DNA from: JBFGSX01 sp041581335
Lineage (GTDB): Archaea > Thermoplasmatota > E2 > JACPAO01 > JAHFTW01
Assembly (NCBI GenBank): GCA_041581335.1
Contig: JBFIDG010000034.1
Coordinates: forward strand, 1 to 15,557
Length of the DNA: 15,557 bases
Direction: 5' to 3'
The notes under the pieces: generated by a model
What the model was told of the DNA's origin: nothing
What the model saw: only the letters and a program-made list of their open reading frames with translations
The model's database searches: none
Shown: piece by piece, positions 7,230 to 14,113 of the stretch
How positions within the stretch are numbered: position 1 is the stretch's first letter
Layout of the letters: each line of letters opens with the position of its first letter
Program-made: the position numbers and the translations under genes

Positions 7230-8447
7230 TCACGTCGTGTATGCGCTGTTGAACGTCACGTATTCGGTCGTGAGGTCGCAACCCCACGCCCACGCGTCGC
7301 CTTCACCTTGATGGAGTTCGATGTGGATCAGGACCTCTGGCTCACCCATGAGTCGCCGGGCTTCCGCCTCGACGCCTTTGCGGGGTTCGCCGTCCACCAG
7401 CACAGCGACCGTCTGGTCAGGGTTGCCGATGAACAGGTCCACGACGCTCGGGTCGACGCGGGCATTGGTGCTGCCGACGCTGCTCACGATGCGGCCCCAG
7501 TTGGGGTCTTCACCGTGGATCGCGGACTTGACCAGGTTGCTGCGGGCGACGGCGCGGGCCGCTTGGCGGGCCTCGGTGGCCGTCGCGGCCCCGGTGACGT
7601 GGATGTGCAGGAGCTTCGTTGCGCCTTCGCCATCTGCGGCGATGCGCTTTGCGAGGCTCTGCATGACCTCCAGAAGAGCATCGACGAACGTGTCCCAACC
7701 CGGAGCGTCCGGTGTGACGGGGGGGCCGCCGCCGGCACCATTGGCCAGGATGCAGACCGTGTCATTGGTGGATTCGTCGCCGTCGACGCTGATCTGGTTG
7801 AAGCTGCGGTCGACCGCGTAGTTGAGGGCGCGGCGTAGGTGGGCCGCGTGGATCGGGGCGTCGGTGGCGATGAAGCCGAGCATGGTGGCCATGTTCGGGT
7901 GGATCATGCCTGCGCCCTTGGCGATGCCTGCGATGTTGTATTCGTGGCCATCGACGACGAAGCTGGTCTGGGCCTCCTTCGGCCCCGTGTCCGTCGTCAT
8001 GATGGCCTGAGTGATCTCCGTGCCGATGGCCGACGGGAGCTCTTTGGTGCAGGCATCGATGCCGGCGCGGATCTTCTCCATGGGCAGCGAGACGCCGATA
8101 CGACCGGTGCTGCACACAAACACCTGGCTCTCCTCGAGGCCAAGGCGTTCCGCCGTCAGCGAAGCCATCTCGACGGCGTCGCGTAGGCCTTGACGGCCCG
8201 TGCAGGCATTGGCATTGCCACTGTTGACGACGATGGCCTGGATGTTGCCGTCCGCCACGTGTTGGCGGCTGACATGCACCGGTGCGGCGGCGAAAGCGTT
8301 CTGCGTGAACACGGCGGCGGCCTGTGTGTTGGGGACGGTGCTGAGGATGATGGCGAGATCGGGCCGCTGCTTCTTCAGGCCGCAGTGGACGCCGTGGGCG
8401 GTGAAGCCCTTGACGGACGTGAAGCCCATCGGGGACGTCAGCGTCAT
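7230..8447 (-). CDS. argJ: Ornithine acetyltransferase (bifunctional ArgJ)
   Basis: Transfers the acetyl group from N-acetylornithine to glutamate, giving ornithine and recycling acetylglutamate; bifunctional members also use acetyl-CoA. The 405-aa protein shows the family's self-cleavage site in KGAGMIHPNMATMLGF, where cleavage is expected between Ala187 and Thr188 to expose the catalytic threonine. The STGRIG segment (113-118) matches the oxyanion-hole region, and TTDTGPK (151-157) is another family motif. The ATG overlaps the argC stop by four bases (ATGA), indicating translational coupling. An upstream in-frame extension overlaps argC and reads as Arg/Pro-rich shadow. No argE or argA is present, so the cyclic route is implied. 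Whether this ArgJ can also make the first acetylglutamate cannot be told from sequence. Confidence 0.95.
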   Translation of the reverse strand: MTLTSPMGFTSVKGFTAHGVHCGLKKQRPDLAIILSTVPNTQAAAVFTQNAFAAAPVHVSRQHVADGNIQAIVVNSGNANACTGRQGLRDAVEMASLTAERLGLEESQVFVCSTGRIGVSLPMEKIRAGIDACTKELPSAIGTEITQAIMTTDTGPKEAQTSFVVDGHEYNIAGIAKGAGMIHPNMATMLGFIATDAPIHAAHLRRALNYAVDRSFNQISVDGDESTNDTVCILANGAGGGPPVTPDAPGWDTFVDALLEVMQSLAKRIAADGEGATKLLHIHVTGAATATEARQAARAVARSNLVKSAIHGEDPNWGRIVSSVGSTNARVDPSVVDLFIGNPDQTVAVLVDGEPRKGVEAEARRLMGEPEVLIHIELHQGEGDAWAWGCDLTTEYVTFNSAYTT

Positions 8448-9418
8448 GGGTGGACCCCGGCGAGGGGCAGGCCGTGATGCGTGGGGAGGCCGAACGCGTC
8501 GTTCATGTTCTGGACGGCTGTACCGCTGCCCCCCTTGCAAAGGTTGTCTATGGCTCCGCGGGCGACCATCAGGCCGAGTTCCTCGTCGACCGAGACCGCG
8601 ACCTGGGCCAGGTTGCTGCCCTTGACGTGGCCGGTCTGGGCCTCCGGGAGGAAGCTCACAAAGGCACTGTCGGCGTACGCGTCCTCGTATGCCTGGGTAA
8701 GGCCGTCGGTCTTCTGTAGCGGCGCGTAGACGGTGGAGAGGAGGCCGCGGGTCTGCGGGACGAGGTGAGGTGTGAAGCGCACTTGGTGCTGCGCGTTACC
8801 CAGGCGGGACGCCATCCCGGCGATCTCCGCCGTGTGGTCGTGGCCGAGCACCTTGTAGGCCCGCACGGATTCGTTCATCTCAGGGTAATGGAGATCTTCG
8901 CGGGGGCTGACGCCTGCACCGCTGACCCCGCTCTTGCCATCGACGATGATGGGGCCTTTCCCGACGAAGCCACCCTGCAGGGCGGGGGCGAGGGCCAGCA
9001 GACTGGCGCTGGGGTAGCAGCCGGGGTTGGCGATGCGCTTGGTGCCCTTGGCGACCGGTCGCACGTCGGCCAAGCCATACACCCAGCCATCCTTGTTGTC
9101 GATGCCGTGGTGCCGGTGGTCGCGGCTCAGGTCGATGACGAGCTTGACCCCTGCCTCTTCGTAGGTCTTGGTCCATGCGGCGGCTTCGCCGCCAGGCGTG
9201 GCCAGAAACAGGACATCAGCGTCGAGCGGAGCCGTTGCGTCGGGGGCTTCGAAGACGCAGCCGACGCGGGCAAGGCTGGGGACCGCCTCGCCGTAAGGGG
9301 TCCCTACCTGGCTCGTGCTTGTGACGTGGATCGCCTCAACATCCGGGTGACCGGACAGGAGGCGGACCAGTTCTCGGCCAAGGTAACCGCGTGCTCCGAT
9401 GATCGTCGCTGTGACCAT
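8444..9418 (-). CDS. argC: N-acetyl-gamma-glutamyl-phosphate reductase
   Basis: NADPH-dependent reduction of N-acetylglutamyl phosphate to the semialdehyde, third step of the pathway. The 324-aa protein has the dinucleotide-binding opening IIGARGYLGREL, the catalytic cysteine Cys134 in ANPGCYPSA, the GKSGVSGAG segment (161-169) and a His-containing GHDHTAEI motif (192-199). It leads the argC-argJ-argBD operon. No Shine-Dalgarno motif precedes the ATG, but TATACATTAT lies 21-30 bases upstream, so a leaderless transcript is likely. The frame is open ~90 codons further upstream; that part runs through the promoter and palindromes and has no family similarity. No LysW-type carrier protein is nearby, which favours the acetyl pathway over the LysW-linked one. 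Confidence 0.94.
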   Translation of the reverse strand: MVTATIIGARGYLGRELVRLLSGHPDVEAIHVTSTSQVGTPYGEAVPSLARVGCVFEAPDATAPLDADVLFLATPGGEAAAWTKTYEEAGVKLVIDLSRDHRHHGIDNKDGWVYGLADVRPVAKGTKRIANPGCYPSASLLALAPALQGGFVGKGPIIVDGKSGVSGAGVSPREDLHYPEMNESVRAYKVLGHDHTAEIAGMASRLGNAQHQVRFTPHLVPQTRGLLSTVYAPLQKTDGLTQAYEDAYADSAFVSFLPEAQTGHVKGSNLAQVAVSVDEELGLMVARGAIDNLCKGGSGTAVQNMNDAFGLPTHHGLPLAGVHP

Positions 9419-9438
9419 TTGGAGGACTTCGAATGCCC

Positions 9439-9448
9439 ATAATGTATA
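9439..9448 (-). promoter_or_regulatory. TATA-like promoter element of argC
   Basis: TATACATTAT on the minus strand occupies 21-30 bases before the argC ATG, in an otherwise GC-rich region. The spacing fits an archaeal TATA box with transcription starting at or near the start codon. No clear purine-rich BRE is seen next to it. Confidence 0.55.
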
Positions 9449-9462
9449 GACCCACCGCCGTA

Positions 9463-9479
9463 TTTCTTGCCATAAGAAA
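9463..9479. promoter_or_regulatory. Inverted repeat upstream of the argC TATA box
   Basis: Perfect palindrome TTTCTT-N5-AAGAAA, 45-61 bases before the argC ATG and 14 bases upstream of the TATA-like element. AT-rich symmetry here is unexpected by base composition, and the position suits a transcription factor site. No copy is seen upstream of argG, so it may be specific to argC. Confidence 0.4.
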
Positions 9480-9485
9480 CACGCG

Positions 9486-9501
9486 TGTCGAGAATGAGAC
9501 A
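9486..9501. promoter_or_regulatory. Operator-like TGTC-N8-GACA site of argC
   Basis: TGTC (9486-9489), eight bases, GACA (9498-9501), 68-83 bases upstream of the argC ATG. On the minus strand it reads TGTCTCATTCTCGACA, matching the argG-side site at 11 of 16 positions, including TGTCTNAT. The position relative to the start codon differs by one base from the argG copy. A shared binding site for an arginine regulator is inferred. Confidence 0.5.
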
Positions 9502-9551
9502 TATCGGGTCGATTTATGGGTGAGGTGGCCGATCCTGGCGACGCTGGGACC

Positions 9552-9578
9552 GCCCTGGAGGCAGGGCTCCTCGAGCCC
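9552..9578. other. Two overlapping, mutually exclusive stem-loops after the second patatin gene
   Basis: GCCCTG (9552-9557) pairs with CAGGGC (9562-9567) around a 4-base loop. GGGCTC (9564-9569) pairs with GAGCCC (9573-9578) around a 3-base loop. They share four bases (9564-9567), so only one can form at a time. They lie 16-42 bases beyond the patatin stop on the minus strand. No T-run follows, so a classical intrinsic terminator is not supported; 3'-end stabilisation is possible. Confidence 0.35.
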
Positions 9579-9593
9579 GGCGTGCGAACCGTC

Positions 9594-10445
9594 TCAGCGA
9601 CCGAAATGACGCGGCGCGAGGCTGGCGATGTATGCCTGTCCGTCGCGGCGCCCGGCCTCCATGGCGTCGCCGATGGCGTCCAGATCACGGCTCAGGCGAT
9701 GGACTCCGAACGAAGCTGCCGGCCGGATGACATCGATCTGGACCCCCGCGGGCGGGTCCAGCGCATACTGGATCGCCGCGTCCTTGATGGCGTTGTGGCG
9801 CAGGATGCCATCCCGCAGCTGCGGATAGCGCCTCGCCGCCATCTCAGCCAACAACCGGGCATCAGGACGCCGAGGCCCGGCAGGTGTGTTGAGGATCAAC
9901 GTGACACGCGTCATGCCCATGATCTCCACGGCATGCCGGACGGGGATCGGGTCGATGGCCCCGCCATCGATGTAGCGCCGACCCCCGATCTCGACCGGTG
10001 GCCCGCAGCCGATCGGCATCCGGCCTGTGGCCTTGATCCAGGCGATGATGTCCTGGTTGCGGATGTCCTGATACACGCAGCTGCCGCTTTCGATGTCCGC
10101 CGCCGTCACGACGACGCGCCACGGCGCACGGTGGATCGCCTCCTGGTCGATGGGGAGCTCGTCACGGTACACGATCTCCAGCAGCGCCTCATGGTCCAAT
10201 ACCGGACCGGCCACCAGCAAGCGGCGGTAGCTCAAGACCCGTTTGTCCTGGGCGTAGGCCCACGTCTCCTCGGCCCGCTTCGACTGCCGCGCGCTGAACC
10301 AGGCCGCCAAAGCGCCGCCAGCACTGGTGCCCATGACGACATCCCAATCGCGCAGGCCCGCTTCCTCGAAGCTGCTCAGGACGCCATTGGAGTAGGAGGC
10401 CTTCATGCCACCTCCTTCGATGATCAGCGCCCGATTGCCCGACAC
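9594..10445 (-). CDS. Patatin-like phospholipase (YjjU-like)
   Basis: Second predicted patatin-family serine hydrolase, 283 aa, without a signal peptide. The glycine-rich loop EGGGMK is at residues 10-15, the nucleophile elbow GTSAG at 39-43 (Ser41), and the catalytic Asp in DGG at 160-162 (RYIDGGAIDPIPV). The EGGGMKASYSNGVL opening resembles the YjjU-type branch and differs clearly from the other patatin in this window, so the two are not recent duplicates. The GTG at 10445 is chosen because CTATAG lies 23-28 bases upstream, giving a leaderless promoter layout. A more distal ATG at 10589 would overlap the lipoprotein gene and add a low-complexity stretch. It lies 61 bases downstream of the lipoprotein gene and 175 bases upstream of argC. 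Substrate unknown. Confidence 0.88.
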   Translation of the reverse strand: MSGNRALIIEGGGMKASYSNGVLSSFEEAGLRDWDVVMGTSAGGALAAWFSARQSKRAEETWAYAQDKRVLSYRRLLVAGPVLDHEALLEIVYRDELPIDQEAIHRAPWRVVVTAADIESGSCVYQDIRNQDIIAWIKATGRMPIGCGPPVEIGGRRYIDGGAIDPIPVRHAVEIMGMTRVTLILNTPAGPRRPDARLLAEMAARRYPQLRDGILRHNAIKDAAIQYALDPPAGVQIDVIRPAASFGVHRLSRDLDAIGDAMEAGRRDGQAYIASLAPRHFGR

Positions 10446-10467
10446 AGCTCCGCAGCGGCGCTCGGAG

Positions 10468-10473
10468 CTATAG
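10468..10473 (-). promoter_or_regulatory. TATA-like element of the second patatin gene
   Basis: CTATAG on the minus strand lies 23-28 bases before the GTG at 10445, the same spacing as the TATA box of the ACT-domain gene. It sits in the 61-base gap after the lipoprotein stop, supporting a separate promoter and the downstream start codon. Confidence 0.45.
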
Positions 10474-10506
10474 GTCTTGCTCGCGGTCAGGCTTGTCGGC
10501 CGGGCT

Positions 10507-11133
10507 TCACTTGCCGAGGGTGAAATGACTGGCCTGCGCGCCGGAATCGCCGCGCAGCATGGCGACCCCAACGCCGTCGACAGCCACATCCATGGACAAG
10601 ATGGCCCCGCGCGGGACCGCCTGGTCGAGCGCCCCCGTGAGCGTCAGCCAGACTCCGCCAAGAAGGGGCACGTCGACCAGGACATCGGTGAGCCGCAGCG
10701 TCGTCACCGTGACCCCGTCCGCGGCGATCACCATCGTGATGTCAACGAGGCAGACGGCGTTCCAGCACATCACGTAGACGTTGCCCTCGACGTCGTCGCC
10801 GACGGCATGGCCTACGCTGCCGTTCCAGCCGGTGTAGGCATTGCGCAATGGGATCGTCGGCAACACGAGAGTGCCTGACGCGGTGCCGAGGCCGCTCTCC
10901 ATGACGCACCATAGGCTGCCGTCCTCATGGCCGTACCAGCTTTCAGGCGCGGTCATGTTGTCGCACGAGTACCAGACGCCGTTCGCCAGGGCCGGGCCTG
11001 GCTTGGGCGGCGAGCCATCTGACCCTGGACCCCCATAGATCGGGCCGTCGGGCGCCTGCTCGGCGATGGGGGGCGAGGCCGCACATCCGGCAAGGAGGAG
11101 GATGACCGTCGCGATGGCCAATGGCAAGCGCAC
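10507..11133 (-). CDS. Putative lipoprotein of unknown function
   Basis: A 208-aa protein with a lipoprotein signal: Arg2, a hydrophobic stretch LPLAIATVILLLAG, and a lipobox LAGC with Cys17 as the probable anchor. After a Pro/Gly-rich linker (~18-50) comes a beta-rich domain with four cysteines at 57, 76, 123 and 128, which could form two disulfides outside the membrane. Trp and Tyr are frequent around WYSCDNM and the SWYGHEDGSLWC segment. I do not recognise the domain. The start is a GTG with neither a good Shine-Dalgarno motif nor a clear TATA box, so it is less certain than the lipobox itself. The nearest genes are lpd upstream and the second patatin 61 bases downstream, with no evident functional link. 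Confidence 0.75.
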   Translation of the reverse strand: MRLPLAIATVILLLAGCAASPPIAEQAPDGPIYGGPGSDGSPPKPGPALANGVWYSCDNMTAPESWYGHEDGSLWCVMESGLGTASGTLVLPTIPLRNAYTGWNGSVGHAVGDDVEGNVYVMCWNAVCLVDITMVIAADGVTVTTLRLTDVLVDVPLLGGVWLTLTGALDQAVPRGAILSMDVAVDGVGVAMLRGDSGAQASHFTLGK

Positions 11134-11248
11134 AGCAGGCAGGCCGTCCCACGCTACATGGCCTTTTTGGGCGGGCGCCGGCGATATCCGAGACGTCGCC
11201 TCCGGCGGGCGGCAGCGCCACGGCGGGCGTGCCCGTGCCCTGCGGGAC

Positions 11249-11300
11249 GGCGCTGACGCTCACGGCGCTGACGCTCACGGCGCTGACGCTCACGGCGCTG
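11249..11300. repeat. 15-bp tandem repeat, about 3.5 copies
   Basis: Three exact copies of ggcgctgacgctcac (11249-11263, 11264-11278, 11279-11293) followed by a 7-base partial copy. It lies in the 188-base gap between the lpd stop (11322) and the lipoprotein start (11133). The unit length is a multiple of three, so it stays open on both strands, but no family-like protein spans it. It may be a replication-slippage repeat; no regulatory role is evident. Confidence 0.85.
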
Positions 11301-11321
11301 CCCGGTCCGGCTGGCGTGCCA

Positions 11322-12716
11322 TCACTTGTTGACGGCGTGGATGGCCTTGCCATGGAGGGCTTCGGCCGCTTCCATGATGCCTTCCGACATGGTCGGATGA
11401 GGGTGCACCGTCAGGCTCAGGTCTTCGACCGTCGCGCCCATCTCCATGGCCAGGACGGCTTCGGTGATGAGGTCGCTGGCGTGCTGACCCAAGATGTGGA
11501 CACCCAGGACGCGGTCCGTCTTCGCATCGGCGATGATCTTGTAGAAGCCTTCCGTCTCGTCATCTGCAAGGGCTTTGCCGAGGGCGGCGACGTTGAACTT
11601 GCCGACCTTGATGTCGCGACCTGCGGCCTTGGCCTGCTCTTCGCTCATGCCGGCGGTGCTGACCTCAGGGTCGGTGAAGATGACGCCAGGGATGGTGACC
11701 CAGTCCGCCGCCGCACCCTTGTCGCCAGAGATGGCCTCGGCGGCCACGATGCCTTCTTTGCTGGCCTTGTGAGCGAGCATGGGCCCGTGGGTGATGTCGC
11801 CGATCGCGTAGATGTGGGAAACGTTGGTCCGCATCTGCTTGTCCGTCGGGATGAAGCCGCGTTCATCCAGCTTGACGCCTGCTTTGTCAAGACCGAGGTC
11901 CTTCGTGTTCGGGCGGCGGCCGACGCTGACCAGGACGACGTCGGCCTCGATGGTCTGATCCTTGCCGGACTTGTCGGTGAAGGTGACCTTACCACTCTTG
12001 CCCGTGAACTTGGCCTCCTTGGCGCGGGCCTCCAGGTGGAGCGCCGTCTTGCGCTTCTTGAGGCTGCGTTCGAGGCCCTTGGCGATCTCCTTGTCGACGC
12101 CGGGGATGAGCTGGTCCATCATCTCGATGACCGTGACCTCGCTGCCCAGGTTCTGGTAGGCGCAGCCCAGTTCGAGGCCGATGACGCCCCCGCCGATGAC
12201 GACGAGCTTCTTCGGGACGGCCGGCAGGTCCAGTGCGCCGGTGCTGCTCACGATCTTCTTCTCATCGAACGGGAAGCCGGGGATCTCGATGGAGTGGCTA
12301 CCGGTGGCGATGATGATGTTCTTGGCCTCGATGGTCTGCTTGCCGTCGATGCTGAGTTTGTTCTTGCCCACGAACGAGGCACGGCCGTGGATGTGCTCAA
12401 CGCCGTTGGCCTTGAACAGGCCGCCGATGCCGCCGGTCAGTTTCTTGACCACGCCGTCCTTGAAGCCGACGAGCTTGGGCATGTCGACGCGGGGATTGTC
12501 GAAGAACAGCCCCTTGTTGGCCCCGTGCTTGGCGTGCTTGAAGTCCTTGGCGGCGCTGATGATCGCCTTGCTCGGGATGCAGCCCCAGTTGAGGCAGACG
12601 CCGCCGAGTTCGGAGTCATTGATGCAGACCACTCTCATGCCGAGTTGGCCAGCGCGGATGGCCGCGACGTAGCCGCCGGGCCCGGCGCCGATGACGGCCA
12701 GATCGTACGAGGCCAC
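11322..12716 (-). CDS. lpd: Dihydrolipoamide dehydrogenase (E3)
   Basis: FAD-dependent reoxidation of the lipoyl groups of E2 with NAD+, the last component of a 2-oxoacid dehydrogenase complex. The 464-aa protein has the FAD-binding GAGPGG at residues 10-15 and the redox disulfide Cys41/Cys46 in GGVCLNWGCIPSK. A second nucleotide-binding motif, VIGGGVIGLELG, binds NAD, and AIGDIT marks the C-terminal part of the FAD site. The active-site HPHPTMSE is at 438-445. The GTG at 12716 is chosen because GGAGG lies 8 bases before it and the protein then begins (M)ASYDLAVIGAGPGG. A GTG at 12740 would add eight residues but lacks a ribosome site. It lies 30 bases after the E2 stop and closes the E1-alpha, E1-beta, E2, E3 operon. 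It could also serve a glycine cleavage system. Confidence 0.95.
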   Translation of the reverse strand: MASYDLAVIGAGPGGYVAAIRAGQLGMRVVCINDSELGGVCLNWGCIPSKAIISAAKDFKHAKHGANKGLFFDNPRVDMPKLVGFKDGVVKKLTGGIGGLFKANGVEHIHGRASFVGKNKLSIDGKQTIEAKNIIIATGSHSIEIPGFPFDEKKIVSSTGALDLPAVPKKLVVIGGGVIGLELGCAYQNLGSEVTVIEMMDQLIPGVDKEIAKGLERSLKKRKTALHLEARAKEAKFTGKSGKVTFTDKSGKDQTIEADVVLVSVGRRPNTKDLGLDKAGVKLDERGFIPTDKQMRTNVSHIYAIGDITHGPMLAHKASKEGIVAAEAISGDKGAAADWVTIPGVIFTDPEVSTAGMSEEQAKAAGRDIKVGKFNVAALGKALADDETEGFYKIIADAKTDRVLGVHILGQHASDLITEAVLAMEMGATVEDLSLTVHPHPTMSEGIMEAAEALHGKAIHAVNK

Positions 12717-12746
12717 GTTAGGTGCCTCCGCAGATGTCACACATGT

Positions 12747-14072
12747 TCAGCTGTCCAGCAGCAGGAGCTGCGGGTCTTCCAGGTACTTGATCAGCGTGTT
12801 GGCGAACAATGCGCCGTTGTAGCCGTCGATGATGCGGTGGTCGAAGCTGAAGCTGAGGTTCATGCGCCATCCGATGGCGATCTCGCCATTCTTGACGACG
12901 GGGACCTGCTTCAGTTCGTGGATGCCCATGATGGCCAGTTCGGGGTAGTTGATGACGGGGGTCGCGAGGACACCGCCGATCTTGCCGAGGCTGGTGATGG
13001 TGAAGGTGCTGCCCGACAGTTCGTCGGCCTTGGCCTTCATGTTGCGGGTGCGCTCGGACAGGTCTGCGATCTCGTCAGCGATGGCGAGCATGGACTTCTT
13101 GTCCGCGTCCTTGACGACGGGGACGATGAGTCCCTGGTCCGTCGCGGTGGCGATGCCGAGGTGGTAGTACGACTTGCGGATGACCTCGCCGTTGATCTCG
13201 TCGAACACGGCGTTGACCTCGGGGTGCTGCTTCAGCGCCGCGATGGCCGCCTTCGCGATGAACGGCAGGAAGGTGAGCTTCGTGCCGCGTTCGAGGGCGA
13301 CGCCCTTGGCTGCGTTGCGGGTCTCGACGAGCTTGTCGCAATCCACTTCGGCGACGTACGTGAAGTGCGTGGCCGTGTACTTGCTGCGGGTCATCGCCTT
13401 GCTGATGACCTTGCGCAGACCGCGCACCGGGATGCGTTCTTCGCGGTCCGGGTCGCTGCTGTACTTGACGTCCGAGTAGTCGAACGCATGGCCGCCTGCG
13501 GGGGCGCCGGCGCTGGGGGCCGGGGCTGCGGAGCCGCCGGCGAGGAAGCTCTCCACGTCGTCGCGGGTGACGCGGCCACTGGGGCCGGTGCCGAGGACCT
13601 GGTGGATGTCGATGCCTTTCTCGCGGGCGAATTTGCGGATGGCCGGGGCGGCCGTGGCCTTGTAGCCGGCGGGGACCTTGGCTGCCGAAGCGGCGGGGGC
13701 TGCGGCGCTCTTGCTTTTGAGGGTCTTGGTGGCGGCGGCGCCGTCCTTGGGCAGTTCGAAGAGCGTGGACTCTTCTTCAGCCTCTGGGGCCTTGGCGGGC
13801 TCGGCCGCGGGGGCGGGCGCTGCGGGGGCAGAGCCGCCTTCTTCGGCGATGTCCGCGAGGACCTGGCCGACTTCGGCCACGTCGCCTTCAGCGAAGTAGA
13901 GCTTGGCGATCTTGCCCTTGCGGGGACTGGTGAGTTCGACGGTGGCCTTGTCCGTCATGACTTCGACGAATGGTTCGTCCTCGTCGACGGCGTCGCCTTC
14001 GTTCTTGATCCAGCGGACGATCTCGCCCTCTTGGATGCCTTCTCCGATGTCTGGCAGTTTGAAGCTGAACAT
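12747..14072 (-). CDS. 2-oxoacid dehydrogenase E2, lipoyl acyltransferase
   Basis: Core subunit that accepts the acyl group on lipoate and transfers it to CoA. The 441 aa contain a single lipoyl domain (1-77, lipoylated Lys42 in MTDKATVE) and an Ala/Pro/Glu linker (~78-135). A peripheral-subunit-binding domain (~140-177, AIRKFAREKG then GTGPSGRVTRDDV) follows, then a second flexible linker. The catalytic domain (~212-441) carries His412 and Asp416 in FDHRIIDG. One lipoyl domain is common in archaeal and branched-chain type enzymes. The ATG is preceded by CCGGAG about 10 bases upstream. It lies 41 bases after the E1-beta stop in the same operon. Whether the substrate is pyruvate, branched-chain 2-oxoacids or another 2-oxoacid cannot be decided from sequence by eye. 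Confidence 0.93.
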   Translation of the reverse strand: MFSFKLPDIGEGIQEGEIVRWIKNEGDAVDEDEPFVEVMTDKATVELTSPRKGKIAKLYFAEGDVAEVGQVLADIAEEGGSAPAAPAPAAEPAKAPEAEEESTLFELPKDGAAATKTLKSKSAAAPAASAAKVPAGYKATAAPAIRKFAREKGIDIHQVLGTGPSGRVTRDDVESFLAGGSAAPAPSAGAPAGGHAFDYSDVKYSSDPDREERIPVRGLRKVISKAMTRSKYTATHFTYVAEVDCDKLVETRNAAKGVALERGTKLTFLPFIAKAAIAALKQHPEVNAVFDEINGEVIRKSYYHLGIATATDQGLIVPVVKDADKKSMLAIADEIADLSERTRNMKAKADELSGSTFTITSLGKIGGVLATPVINYPELAIMGIHELKQVPVVKNGEIAIGWRMNLSFSFDHRIIDGYNGALFANTLIKYLEDPQLLLLDS

Positions 14073-14113
14073 GTGGTTGTTCTCCGGAAAGTGATGGGGT
14101 GGGGAAAAGTGGG

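Noticed and set aside
966..9418. LysW-dependent arginine or lysine synthesis
   Set aside because: No small acidic LysW carrier and no LysX/ArgX-like ligase is present. ArgJ with its self-cleavage motif points to acetylated intermediates.
10943..11353. Minus-strand open frame through the tandem repeat (AVSVS repeats)
   Set aside because: It overlaps the 3' end of lpd and the 5' half of the lipoprotein gene in another frame. It is Pro/Ala/Ser/Gly low complexity with no family-like core.
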